From a bacterium (GTDB lineage: Bacteria > Bacteroidota > Ignavibacteria > Kapaibacteriales > UBA7675): 64,000 nucleotides of DNA. The stretch's first letter is position 1. Every line of letters starts with the position of its first letter. This document shows, one piece after another, positions 8,763 to 17,171 of the stretch. The stretch is taken from contig JAUIKM010000001.1 of NCBI GenBank assembly GCA_030430495.1, positions 1 to 64,000 of the forward strand, given 5' to 3'. A model generated the notes under the pieces. It did not search any database and was not told where the DNA came from. It worked only from the letters and a program-made list of their open reading frames with translations. Position numbers and translations under genes: made by a program.

Positions 8763-10262
8763 ATGTCGGATATATTTTTCACCTTTTCCACGGCCTGGGT
8801 TGAATGGACGGATGCGGTCTGGCTGCGCCACGTCGTGCTGCTTGTGGGCGGTCTGACGCTGCTGTTTGTTCTGCGCAATCACGACCCGCGTGTGCGGCGA
8901 CTGTTGACTATTGTGTTGGCCGCGGCGCTGTTTATTCCGCCCTTGTTTCCCGTATCGTTTGGTGCAAACGAATCGATTCCACTCTCGCAGCCGATCGACG
9001 GCGTGGGAGCTGTGACAATAGCCGCCGGGCTGCGCAGCGCTGTCAACGACGCGTTTTCGCTGTGGTTTTCCACGCACGTGATATTTCTCGTGTGGCTGCT
9101 CGGTGCGGCTGCGGTCGGTCTCTCATTCCTGCTGGGAAGTACACCGCTGTATCGCATGGCGCGGCGCGCAGTTCCGCTCGGCGCGGAGGAGTTAAACAGC
9201 TGCGCCGGTTCGACACTGCACATTGCCGTACACCCGCGGGCCGGAATGCCCTACGTGGTGGCCTGGCCTGGCGCGGCGCGCGTGATAGTTCCTCCGGCCT
9301 GGCGCTTCTGGTCGGAACGCGAAAGGAACGCAGTGCTGGCGCATGAGACAGCACATGTTAAACAGGGCGATCACTACTGGATATGGCTGTTCACGGTGCT
9401 GCGCGTGGTCTTCTGGTGGAACCCGCTCGTGTGGCTGCTGGCGCGCGCTTATCACCACAGTGCGGAAATGTGTTGCGACGACGAAGCGCGCCGCTCGGTT
9501 GAGTTGTCGGCCGCCGATTACGCCCAGATTCTGTTAAACTTTGCCAAAAATTCATCGCCGCGCCTGGCAACTGCCGTGACATTTGTTCATCGGCCTTCGT
9601 TGCTGCAACGGCGGATTTTACATCAATTCAAACCTGCGAGGAAGTTGATCATGCGCAAACTTCTCATTGCCGCCGTCTGTGTTGCGGCGCTGCCCCTTTT
9701 GTTAATCTCCGAGGGAGATGCGGACAGTCCCGCCTCCAACCCGAGAACAAGCAGGGCGACAGTATCAGAGTCCGAGGCGCCGGCGAATGTGGCGTCGGCA
9801 GAAGAAACCGATGTCAGGTCGGAACTGCTTGCAGTTAACGGTCCGATCAAAGTATCAAAAGTGGAACTCAAGTCCGAAGCGGGCATCGAAGGCGGAGTCA
9901 GAAGCCTGGCCGCCAAAATGTCCTATCCCAAGGTGATGTACGAAGCCGGCGCCGAAGCCAATGTCTTTTTGAACATCGTTGTCGACAATGACGGCAGCAT
10001 CGGGAAAATCGATTACGACAAAGAATCCAGCCGAATCGTGACAGGTGAAAACAGCCCCGAGGCCCTGCGGATCTTTGTGAACGAAGCCATGAAAGTCGTG
10101 CAATCGCTGGATTTCTATCCCGCCATTGCCGCGGACGGCAATCCGGTGAAGTCGCAGCTGACGCTGCCGATTGTCTTCAAAATGCCGGAGTCCGGCAAAG
10201 TCGCGCCCTCGCGCCCGAATAAAATCAAGGGTTCCTCAAGACTTGACCAAATCAGGAAATAA
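8763..10262 (+). CDS. Second M56 metallopeptidase with TonB-like C-terminus
   Basis: A 499-residue paralogue of the preceding protein, clearly a tandem duplicate: both share LRH-LLVGG, the region before the zinc site, VVFWWNPLVWLL and a late MRK hydrophobic segment. The zinc motif HETAH is at residues 194-198. The TonB-C-like domain (about 375-475) reads VFLNIVVDNDGSIGKIDY and ends LTLPIVFK. It starts at ATG 8763, about 95 bp after the first copy. No second repressor gene accompanies it, so it may share the BlaI-type partner or process another substrate. Confidence 0.88.
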   Translation: MSDIFFTFSTAWVEWTDAVWLRHVVLLVGGLTLLFVLRNHDPRVRRLLTIVLAAALFIPPLFPVSFGANESIPLSQPIDGVGAVTIAAGLRSAVNDAFSLWFSTHVIFLVWLLGAAAVGLSFLLGSTPLYRMARRAVPLGAEELNSCAGSTLHIAVHPRAGMPYVVAWPGAARVIVPPAWRFWSERERNAVLAHETAHVKQGDHYWIWLFTVLRVVFWWNPLVWLLARAYHHSAEMCCDDEARRSVELSAADYAQILLNFAKNSSPRLATAVTFVHRPSLLQRRILHQFKPARKLIMRKLLIAAVCVAALPLLLISEGDADSPASNPRTSRATVSESEAPANVASAEETDVRSELLAVNGPIKVSKVELKSEAGIEGGVRSLAAKMSYPKVMYEAGAEANVFLNIVVDNDGSIGKIDYDKESSRIVTGENSPEALRIFVNEAMKVVQSLDFYPAIAADGNPVKSQLTLPIVFKMPESGKVAPSRPNKIKGSSRLDQIRK

Positions 10263-10450
10263 AGGAGCAAATACACACACACTCCGTTGGTCTGGCGACG
10301 GAGAAATCGCTCGAAGCCTTGGGGACGGTCGCGAACGCCCTCACTGCTTCGGACGACAATTCGCGCCGCCACAGACTGTTTAAAAGCAAAGACCCGATTT
10401 TGTTCAGCACCACGTGAAACATAGTTTGTTAATCTCAGTATCTCCACCGC

Positions 10451-11050
10451 ATGGAAATATGGGACAAAGCTCGCCACTACTGGCAGAACGACATGCATTA
10501 CCGCGCCAAAAACGCGGTGATCTTCCTTCCGGTTGTATTGATTCTCTGGATATTCATCACGGTCGGCGAACCCGAACCGATCGCCGAATACAGCCCGACG
10601 CTCGATGAAATGATGGCGGAAAACGAGGCGATTCTCGAGCAGATTGAAGCCGAGAATGCCGAGCCCCTGCTCGTCGGCGGGCCGCAGAAACTGGCGTCAA
10701 AGGTAGGCATTCCCACCGCATTGCTGGGCCATGAGTTCGACGTCGACGTGCAGCTCAGCCTGGTTGTGACAAAAGCAGGCAAAGCGGAATCCGTTGAGGC
10801 GGAAGCCATCCATATTGTGAGCAAATCCGGCCGCAAAATGGACGACGGCTACGCAAGGGAACTACAGCGCTCCGTCGTTCGCGCTTTGAATTCTTCCGTC
10901 TGGGCGCCCGCCCGCAAAGACGGCCGGGCAATCGACAGCGAGTACACCATGCACTTCAGATTCAGCATCGGGCCGGAAGACACGACACCCGTGGCGCTCG
11001 CCGACACTCTGCCGCTCCCGACACGGACCGGCGACTCCACACTCCGGTGA
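10451..11050 (+). CDS. Single-pass membrane protein with TonB-like C-terminal domain
   Basis: A 199-residue protein. A short cytoplasmic start is followed by one membrane helix (about residues 23-38, VIFLPVVLILWIFITVG), an acidic linker, then a domain (about 80-175) resembling the TonB C-terminal fold: FDVDVQLSLVVTKAGKAESVEAEAI and a HFRFSI ending. The topology matches a TonB-like energy transducer, but the proline-rich linker is short and no ExbBD genes are nearby, so transport function is not shown. It follows the M56 pair in the same direction. No clear ribosome binding site precedes the ATG. Confidence 0.7.
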   Translation: MEIWDKARHYWQNDMHYRAKNAVIFLPVVLILWIFITVGEPEPIAEYSPTLDEMMAENEAILEQIEAENAEPLLVGGPQKLASKVGIPTALLGHEFDVDVQLSLVVTKAGKAESVEAEAIHIVSKSGRKMDDGYARELQRSVVRALNSSVWAPARKDGRAIDSEYTMHFRFSIGPEDTTPVALADTLPLPTRTGDSTLR

Positions 11051-11275
11051 ACTCAGCTGGTTCCGCGCATTCCAACTGAACTCTGCACAACTAACAAGAG
11101 AAAAAAGCAAGCCGCCCAAATGCAATGCCGGGAGGCGAAGCGCTCTGATTTTGTGATCCGGTTGTGGAAGCGCCACAGGCGCAAAAGTCTGACGGGACTT
11201 TTCCAGCTTGTGGAAACTGTGTATTATTGTCGCCAGGCATCTGGCGCATGTTCAATTTGATGTTAAGTTCCATCC
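11051..11275. other. Intergenic region with dispersed repeat element
   Basis: Holds one member of a short repeat family at 11100-11147 (AAAAAAGCAAGCC followed by GGCGAAGCGCTCTG). No gene is seen. Confidence 0.5.
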
Positions 11276-12097
11276 ATGCACATTTTTAATAGTCGGTCGG
11301 GCCACAAGTCGAAGCGGCTGATAATTGCGTTTCTACTCGTTCTTGGGAATTTTTTCGTCGGTAGCATTGACCTGGCGGCACAGTATCGCGTGGAAATGCT
11401 GGAGACGGACGCCAATCCGGACGGCTGGTGCCTGGAACCCTGCATAGACAAAGATGAGTTTGTGCGGGGGCTGCGCGAAGCCTGCAAGGAAATGAGCGTG
11501 CTTGACGGATTGACGCTGTTTGTCGGTGTGGATGTGCCCCGCGGCGGATTTGACGGGGCCGATTCATTGATGTGGATATCTTCCGCCATGCCGCCAACGG
11601 GAAGCGACATGCCCGACTCGATTACCTTGCTGCGGCACTTTAACGCCGTTAAACAGGCTCTGCGTCACAGTGGAGTGACGTCGGTTATGTTGGGCGACGC
11701 CTGGACAATGGCCCAGCTCGAACTGGCGGTTGTGTTTAATCTGCAGGCGAACGACCCGGACAGAGTGGTCGAATTTTCCTCGTACGGTATTGATCCGTGG
11801 ATGGACCTGAGAGAGTTGCAAGGCAACATTTCGTATCCGGAAGATTGCAATCGCGCGGGAATTGAAGCGATGATTATGGTGCGCATATTGATCGATGAAG
11901 AAGGAGACCAGATCAAATGCACGCTGAACACAGAAAAAAGCCGTTTGTTAAACGGCGAAGTCAGCGAAGAGTGTATGGAAGAGTTTTACGAAGAGGCATG
12001 TGACGCCCTGGATGATCTGGACATTTTGCCGGCGGTTGTAAATTGCCGGCCGATCAGATGCTGGATTACGGTTCCGGTAAAGTATAAACTGCGGTAA
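11276..12097 (+). CDS. Secreted protein with TonB-C-like domain
   Basis: A 273-residue protein with a signal-type hydrophobic segment at residues 15-36 (LIIAFLLVLGNFFVGSIDLAAQ). The last 90 residues (ISYPEDCNRAGIEAMIMVRILIDEEGDQI, shown in two parts: YPEDCNRAGIEAMIMV and RILIDEEGDQI, ending WITVPVKYKLR) look like a TonB C-terminal domain, as in the three genes upstream. Several Cys residues (about 50, 54, 65 and others) are present. The middle part is not recognised. The clustering of four such proteins suggests a shared envelope function. Confidence 0.7.
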   Translation: MHIFNSRSGHKSKRLIIAFLLVLGNFFVGSIDLAAQYRVEMLETDANPDGWCLEPCIDKDEFVRGLREACKEMSVLDGLTLFVGVDVPRGGFDGADSLMWISSAMPPTGSDMPDSITLLRHFNAVKQALRHSGVTSVMLGDAWTMAQLELAVVFNLQANDPDRVVEFSSYGIDPWMDLRELQGNISYPEDCNRAGIEAMIMVRILIDEEGDQIKCTLNTEKSRLLNGEVSEECMEEFYEEACDALDDLDILPAVVNCRPIRCWITVPVKYKLR

Positions 12098-12147
12098 AAA
12101 CACCGGAGAGAATTGACAGGAGTGTAAAACAAAGGAAGTCTGCAAGG

Positions 12148-12501
12148 GTGGATAAACAGGACAAAAAAGCGCGGACAGGCTGGTGGAACCCCACAAAACT
12201 CATCGTGATTCTGGCATTGGCTTTTGTGTTGGCCTGGCAGGTGGAAGAAGGACTGAAGCCGACAATCTGCGGCAACGCTATTTTTGAAGAGTCGGCGCAT
12301 TTTGAATACATCGATCGGCCATATCCGCAGCACGTCAATTATACCGGCCCTCAGATCAAGCAGGACCGACCGGACCGGCTTGAGTACTGGCGGCGGGTAA
12401 GAGCCAATTTGTTGACCGACACCGTGTTTATACAGGAAATCCGGAGCGCGCTGTGGCGTCCCCGGCCGGTGCATGTCGTAAAATTGGAAGCGGCCGGATA
12501 A
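12148..12501 (+). CDS. Hypothetical small membrane-anchored protein
   Basis: A 117-residue protein from GTG 12148. It has a basic start, one membrane helix (about residues 17-32, TKLIVILALAFVLAW) and a hydrophilic domain with many Arg, Asp and Pro. Family not recognised. It follows the TonB-like gene by 50 bp and ends one base before the convergent gene at 12503, so it is probably the last gene of the 6.8-12.5 kb cluster. Confidence 0.6.
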   Translation: MDKQDKKARTGWWNPTKLIVILALAFVLAWQVEEGLKPTICGNAIFEESAHFEYIDRPYPQHVNYTGPQIKQDRPDRLEYWRRVRANLLTDTVFIQEIRSALWRPRPVHVVKLEAAG

Positions 12502-12502
12502 A

Positions 12503-12817
12503 CTATTTCTCCTCCGACTCTTCCGCCTGTTTAACCGGTGCGTTGAGCAGTTTGAGGTTGTCGTTGATGGCGCTGTCGATCTTTTTGCGGATCAGGCGTC
12601 CCATCAGGCTCAGTTCCAGGTCGATTTCGAGGCGTTGATCGTCCACCACCAGTTCACCGCTGACGAAGCGCGATTCGACGCGCAGGCGGTTGCCGCGCCA
12701 CTCCACGACGGTAAAAAGCGAGCGGATTTCCTTGCGATTCAGAAAGCTGCTTTCGATCGCCGAGCGCATTTCCTCGGCGTTTTTTTCGGTCTCAATATTG
12801 CGTTGTATCCTGGCCAT
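12503..12817 (-). CDS. Polyhydroxyalkanoic acid system-type protein (PHA_gran_rgn-like)
   Basis: 104 residues from ATG 12817, chosen because GGAGGAA lies six bases upstream. The frame is open further upstream but that part has low-quality composition. The sequence ARIQRNIETEKNAEEM, a central VEWRGNRLRVESR and the C-terminal helix IRKKIDSAINDNLKLL fit the small PF09650-like family, in which a two-stranded start and a long helix resemble a minimal SRPBCC fold. No PHA synthase is in the window, so a role in storage granules is not supported by context. Family call is moderate. Confidence 0.65.
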   Translation of the reverse strand: MARIQRNIETEKNAEEMRSAIESSFLNRKEIRSLFTVVEWRGNRLRVESRFVSGELVVDDQRLEIDLELSLMGRLIRKKIDSAINDNLKLLNAPVKQAEESEEK

Positions 12818-13080
12818 GACATTTCCTCCGTGTTGACGTAGTTGCCTTTTTGGGGGCTTGCGGGGGCTTCCTGCGGCGCACAGCGCCTTTTCAATCCGCT
12901 TTTGTTTGTTGACGGGTGAGCAGTACGGAGCCCGCCGCCGGAAGTTACCGCTTGCGCACGGTTTGATCAAGAGCGTTCAAAGTCGTAATTTGCGAATCTA
13001 TTCCGGCGCGCCGCTGCCATATTATGGCTTTGCTGCCGCGGGACCGTTCGAATGTCGTACAAACGCTGAAGTGATCTCAC

Positions 13081-14331
13081 ATGAATATTCATGAATACCA
13101 GGCCAAAGAACTGCTGCGCGGATTTGACGTTCCCGTTCCTTTTGGCGTCATGGTCTCTTCGCCGGAAGACGCCGGCGGTCGCACCTTTGAAGATTTTATG
13201 TCCAAAGGCACGGAAGTAGTCGTCCTCAAATCGCAGATTCACGCCGGCGGACGCGGCAAAGGTCACTTCGTCGATACAAACACGGGCGAAGCCATCGAGA
13301 TGAACGGCAAGCCGCTGCGCGGCGTCAACGTCATCAAGAGCGACAATATCGCCGATACGGTGTACCAGTACGCCAAAGCCATGCACGGCAACACGCTCGT
13401 CACGATCCAGACGGGCGACGCCGGCAAAGTCGTCAACCGCTTCCTGATTGAGGAAGGGCTCGACATCAAGAAAGAATTCTACCTCAGCATTCTGCTGGAC
13501 CGCGCCACCTCGCGCAACATCGTCATGGCGTCCACCGAAGGCGGCGTTGAGATCGAAAAAGTGGCCGAAGAAACGCCCGAAAAAATCCTGAAGGAAACCA
13601 TCGACCCGGCCATCGGCTGGCAGGGATACCAGGCGCGCCGCCTGGCCTTCAACCTCGGTTTCTCCGGCACGGCCTTTAAAAACTTCGTGAAATTCATCGG
13701 CAAGCTCGTCAAGGCCTACGAGGCGATGGACTGCAGCATGCTCGAAATCAACCCGCTCGTGCTGACGGGCGACGAGCGCATCGTGGCGCTGGACGCCAAA
13801 GTCAACTTTGACGACAACGCGCTGTTCCGCCACCCGAACTACGCCGAGCTGCGCGACCTGGGCGAGGAAGAACCGCTCGAAATCGAAGCGTCCAAATACG
13901 ACCTGAACTACATCAAACTCGACGGCAACGTCGGCTGCATGGTCAACGGCGCGGGCCTGGCGATGGGCACGATGGACATCATCAAACTCGCCGGCGGCGA
14001 ACCGGCCAACTTCCTGGACGTCGGCGGCGGAGCCAACGTGGAGCGCATCTCCAACGCCTTCCGTCTGATGCTGAGCGACCCGAACGTGCAGGTCGTGCTG
14101 ATCAACATCTTCGGCGGCATCGTGCGCTGCGACCGCGTGGCGAACGGCATTCTGGAAGCGATGAAAATTGTGGACGTCAACGTCCCGCTGATCGTCCGCC
14201 TGGACGGCACCAACGCGGTGGAAGCGCGAGAAATCCTCGAGAAATCCGATCTGGAGTTCTCCGTGGCCACGACGCTCAAAGAAGCCGCCGAGAAAGTCAC
14301 CGAAGCCGTGTCTTCGCTGGCGCCGGCCTGA
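13081..14331 (+). CDS. sucC: Succinate-CoA ligase [ADP-forming] beta subunit
   Basis: The nucleotide-binding subunit of the TCA-cycle enzyme that converts succinyl-CoA to succinate with substrate-level phosphorylation. It is 416 residues, slightly longer than the 388 of E. coli. It starts [12 protein letters not shown], carries the ATP-grasp motif HAGGRGKG (about 56-63), EINPLVL at about 221, and the CoA-ligase region with GGGAN and [10 protein letters not shown]. Its codon choice is notably regular, as expected for a highly expressed gene. The alpha subunit gene sucD is not adjacent: a terminator follows directly. Confidence 0.97.
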   Translation: MNIHEYQAKELLRGFDVPVPFGVMVSSPEDAGGRTFEDFMSKGTEVVVLKSQIHAGGRGKGHFVDTNTGEAIEMNGKPLRGVNVIKSDNIADTVYQYAKAMHGNTLVTIQTGDAGKVVNRFLIEEGLDIKKEFYLSILLDRATSRNIVMASTEGGVEIEKVAEETPEKILKETIDPAIGWQGYQARRLAFNLGFSGTAFKNFVKFIGKLVKAYEAMDCSMLEINPLVLTGDERIVALDAKVNFDDNALFRHPNYAELRDLGEEEPLEIEASKYDLNYIKLDGNVGCMVNGAGLAMGTMDIIKLAGGEPANFLDVGGGANVERISNAFRLMLSDPNVQVVLINIFGGIVRCDRVANGILEAMKIVDVNVPLIVRLDGTNAVEAREILEKSDLEFSVATTLKEAAEKVTEAVSSLAPA

Positions 14332-14372
14332 GCCATAGCGCGGCGATGAAGCAGAGCCGCAGACAAAAACTC

Positions 14373-14429
14373 AACGGGATGTTGCGGGAAGAGTCGAAGG
14401 ACCGACGCCCGGACATCCCGTTTTTTTTT
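14373..14429 (+). terminator. Rho-independent terminator after sucC
   Basis: A 10-bp stem AACGGGATGT / ACATCCCGTT (14373-14382 with 14413-14422) is followed by a run of T. It lies about 40 bp past the sucC stop. Confidence 0.85.
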
Positions 14430-14620
14430 AGAGCTTTTGCGCGGCGGCGGGTGGATTATTGATCGGCCACGGCGGCCGCTTGGTTGATCGCGCGGCGGCC
14501 GAAACACTGAATCGCGCTTCGGCTCGTCGTCAAGGGGCGTACTTAAAACGCTCCGGCTTGCGGCGCGGAGACATTCCGGCGCGCTCCGCAGTTTCCAACC
14601 CGGCGCCAAACAAGAATATC

Positions 14621-15940
14621 ATGTCAAGATCAGGCCTGCCAGGTATTCCCACTCGATTCGGCACATTCCTCATCCGCATTCTGACCCTGCTGGTGCTCGT
14701 TTCAAGCGTGCACCTGACGCTCTCCGCGCGTTCATTTCGCGAGGTGGAGTTGCTGTCGGGAGCGGAGAACCTCGAGAGTTTCGGCATGGACACCACGGAC
14801 AACTGGTGGGCGATGACGCAGCCCTTTTCCAACCAGTACCGATTAATTGTCAACGGCGACGAAACCGAGACTTTTGAGCGGATTTCCCCGCCGATTTTCT
14901 CTCCGAACGGGCTGTTCTGGCAGACATTCGCCGTGCACCAGAACGTGCTGCAGTTTGTGTCAAATGTCGGCGACACCTGGCTTGACTACACCTCGGCCGA
15001 ACCCGCCGTGTTTTCACTGGACTCGCGCTGTATTGCATTCACGGCTTACGACAATGATCAGGCCTGGGCCGTGCGCTACCGCGTGGTGGACCACCCCGAA
15101 GGCGGTTATACGCTGCGCGAACTCGAGCGCACGCAGATCTACGAAAAACAGAGTAAACTTTTTGTGGCGACGGACGGATCCAGAACGGCCTACGTCGGGC
15201 GGCGCGGCGATACCGAGGTGGTGGCCATAGGCGACGAGGAATACGCCGTCTACGACAAAATTGAGGCGCACGGTTTTCTTGCGGACGGTTCGTTTCTCTA
15301 CTCGGCGCGATTGGGCGATCTGTGGCGTCTGTACCGCGACGACGTGGCAATTTCCTCCAGTTTCAACTCCATCAACTACGGCGTGTTTAACCGCGATCAC
15401 AGCATGTTTGCCTTTGTGGCCGTCGGCAGCGTTGTGAGTTATGCCGTCTTGCTGGAGCAGGACGAGGACGAGTTGCAGTTCAGCGAGCAGCAGGAAAGTA
15501 TTACGGCGCTGGCGATTCATCCGGACCTGGCGTTAACGGCGTTTAAGGCGTTTAACTACGGCGTTCCGAGCGTCGTGTACGGTTCGGCGCGTTATTCCGC
15601 CACGGAGAACACGGGCGCGCTGCAGTTCAGCCACGACGGGGAAGAGCTCTACTACCTGGAGTGCGACGTTATTAACTGTTATATGAACGTCAACGGCCAG
15701 CGCTACGACCTTTCGACGGACATCGACACGGGCGAGCCGCTGGTGGTGGCTCCCGGCACCAGCACCTTCAGTTTTACCACCGGTTTAACGCAGGTCGTCC
15801 GTAGTTTTGACGGCAAGGACGTGTGGTCGGGCATGCTGGTGGACCAGATGGGCCACGCGCGATTCAACTGGCGCCAGAATCGCTACGAGGCGCTGGGCAT
15901 TATTAACGACCGCTTGTACATGTTGTACTGCGGGCTGTGA
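14621..15940 (+). CDS. Secreted protein, beta-propeller-like, unknown function
   Basis: 439 residues from ATG 14621; the frame is open earlier but this start gives a clean signal peptide (RFGTFLIRILTLLVLVSSVH, cleavage near SARS). The mature part has repeated short segments with Trp/Tyr and patterns such as PAVFSLDSRCIAFTAYD, SFLYSARLGDLWRLY and GALQFSHDGEELYYLE, spaced like blades of a WD40/TolB-type propeller. Family not recognised. There is no T9SS domain. It stands alone after the sucC terminator. Confidence 0.65.
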   Translation: MSRSGLPGIPTRFGTFLIRILTLLVLVSSVHLTLSARSFREVELLSGAENLESFGMDTTDNWWAMTQPFSNQYRLIVNGDETETFERISPPIFSPNGLFWQTFAVHQNVLQFVSNVGDTWLDYTSAEPAVFSLDSRCIAFTAYDNDQAWAVRYRVVDHPEGGYTLRELERTQIYEKQSKLFVATDGSRTAYVGRRGDTEVVAIGDEEYAVYDKIEAHGFLADGSFLYSARLGDLWRLYRDDVAISSSFNSINYGVFNRDHSMFAFVAVGSVVSYAVLLEQDEDELQFSEQQESITALAIHPDLALTAFKAFNYGVPSVVYGSARYSATENTGALQFSHDGEELYYLECDVINCYMNVNGQRYDLSTDIDTGEPLVVAPGTSTFSFTTGLTQVVRSFDGKDVWSGMLVDQMGHARFNWRQNRYEALGIINDRLYMLYCGL

Positions 15941-16150
15941 GTTGTCCAGGTCTGTGTTTGTGTCGGTTTATTGATTTCTCCTGTGTTTGCCCTCATTGTG
16001 TTTAACTGAATACTCAGCGACGTCTGATTGCAGCGCCGTCCCGCCTGCGCGCTTCCGGCTTGCTTTTTGAGGATTTTGTTTGTTGTTGGGTGAGAGGAGT
16101 CACGTCCCGGAGTTGTCTTTGAGGCGTGGCGACTACGTAGGAGCTACGTA
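15941..16150. other. Intergenic region with dispersed repeats
   Basis: Contains an inverted member of the short intergenic repeat family (about 16021-16069, read on the minus strand as AAAAAGCAAGCC ... GGCGCTGCAATC). At 16074-16094 it also contains a stretch shared with 12900-12920 (TTTTGTTTGTTG, two variable bases, GGGTGAG). No gene seen. Confidence 0.5.
16133..16140. promoter_or_regulatory. CTACGTAG palindrome, putative activator/repressor site
   Basis: A perfect 8-bp palindrome 10 bp upstream of the -35 box, followed by GAGCTACGTA. The same octamer sits upstream of the promoter at 19059. I found no other copy in the window. Confidence 0.45.
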
Positions 16151-16179
16151 TTGACAATGTAGCACGATTGGACTAGAAT
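16151..16179 (+). promoter_or_regulatory. Strong sigma-70-type promoter
   Basis: TTGACA (16151-16156), 17-bp spacer, TAGAAT (16174-16179). It lies 40 bp upstream of the small zinc-finger-like gene. A TATGTACC box follows at 16187. Confidence 0.8.
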
Positions 16180-16218
16180 GCGTTTTTATGTACCTTCATC
16201 AACATCAGGAGAGTGACC

Positions 16219-16401
16219 ATGCCAACATGTCCGGCTTGTGGTGGATCAGGTAAATGTCGTCATTGCAGTCCGAATAAGGGCAGCGGGAAAAATCCGGACG
16301 GCAGCGACTGTCAAATGTGCCGTGGAACGGGTCGCTGCCAGGAAAAAACGCCTGCGGGTTACCGTTGTGATGGCGAAGGCACGGTAACAGCCATCAAGTA
16401 G
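16219..16401 (+). CDS. Small DnaJ-zinc-finger-like Cys-rich protein
   Basis: 60 residues from ATG 16219, with AGGAGA ending six bases upstream; a GTG at 16213 is too close to that site. It has two CxxCxGxGxC-type motifs, CPACGGSGKC (4-13) and CQMCRGTGRC (32-41), plus CRHC (13-16), as in the central zinc domain of DnaJ. It lacks a J domain. Such a protein may bind zinc and unfolded or partner proteins, but the function is unknown. It has its own strong promoter and terminator and is thus a monocistronic unit. Confidence 0.8.
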   Translation: MPTCPACGGSGKCRHCSPNKGSGKNPDGSDCQMCRGTGRCQEKTPAGYRCDGEGTVTAIK

Positions 16402-16452
16402 CATGTCAACGTCGAGTTCCGGGAAGACAGTATTAAACTGCAAACTGCGAAT

Positions 16453-16489
16453 GAGCTGCGAGCCCGCGGGGCCCGCAGCTCTTTTTTTT
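16453..16489 (+). terminator. Rho-independent terminator
   Basis: GAGCTGCG (16453-16460) pairs with CGCAGCTC (16474-16481), followed by an eight-T run. It ends the small zinc-finger gene and, facing the opposite way, borders the T9SS gene at 16493. Confidence 0.85.
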
Positions 16490-16492
16490 GGC

Positions 16493-17041
16493 TCATTTCA
16501 TCATCAGCGCGCCGGCCTGAATCCTGCTGTGATACACCAACACCGCCAGGTAACTGCCGCGCGCCAGCTGCGAAGCGTCGATGTGGACGCGCTGGCTTGC
16601 GAGCTCGTCGAAGACGCCGCGCGCAAAGACGCCGAGATTTCGACCGAGAAGGTCGAAGATTTGAATCTCGAATTCTTCGCTCTGGCCGCTCACTTCGAGA
16701 ATCGGCTTGTTGTTAATCGGATTTGGGTAAATCTTGATGCTCGGTTCGGATGTGAAATTCGCATCCGGGATAGGAGTATCTGCTGTTAAATCCCTGTCGC
16801 CGTAGTGTGTGCCGTCTTTAATTGCGCCGCGCAGTTTCCGGGAAGAGCAATATTCACCCGGGCCGCTCGGAGGGATGGGGAGCCTGTCGCCGCCCGCGAA
16901 CAGCTTAACCACACATGGTCCGGCGGGGAAGTCATTGTCCAGGACATCGCGGTAAGGACAGAAATAACTCCGGGTGTTATCTGACTTGAGCGAGATAATC
17001 GGCTCCGCAATCTGCGCCGAAAGAGCGGCCGGGAAAATCAC
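16493..17041 (-). CDS. Short T9SS cargo protein, truncated paralogue of its neighbour
   Basis: 182 residues from a GTG. The last 80 residues form a type A T9SS sorting domain (IKIYPNPINNKPILEVSG ... IQIFDLLGRNLGVFARG ... GSYLAVLVYH). The preceding LRGAIKDGTHYGDRDLTAD matches LRGAIIDGTHYGDTDVSTD in the protein encoded upstream at 17172-18185. The two are therefore paralogues, and this one lacks most of the mature N-terminal part. Upstream of the GTG the frame continues with signal-like hydrophobic residues but has no ATG, GTG or TTG, which suggests decay or internal deletion of an older gene. Could be a pseudogene. Confidence 0.65.
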   Translation of the reverse strand: MIFPAALSAQIAEPIISLKSDNTRSYFCPYRDVLDNDFPAGPCVVKLFAGGDRLPIPPSGPGEYCSSRKLRGAIKDGTHYGDRDLTADTPIPDANFTSEPSIKIYPNPINNKPILEVSGQSEEFEIQIFDLLGRNLGVFARGVFDELASQRVHIDASQLARGSYLAVLVYHSRIQAGALMMK

Positions 17042-17171
17042 CAGGCATAAATCAGATGCGGCCCAAAGTGTTAAAAGATGTTGAATGTTGTATCTGTGAG
17101 TATGAGTGTCGGTATCTGAAATGCTATTGTGCTTTAAACAGCTCGACCATGTAGGAGGCCTGGCCGCAATA

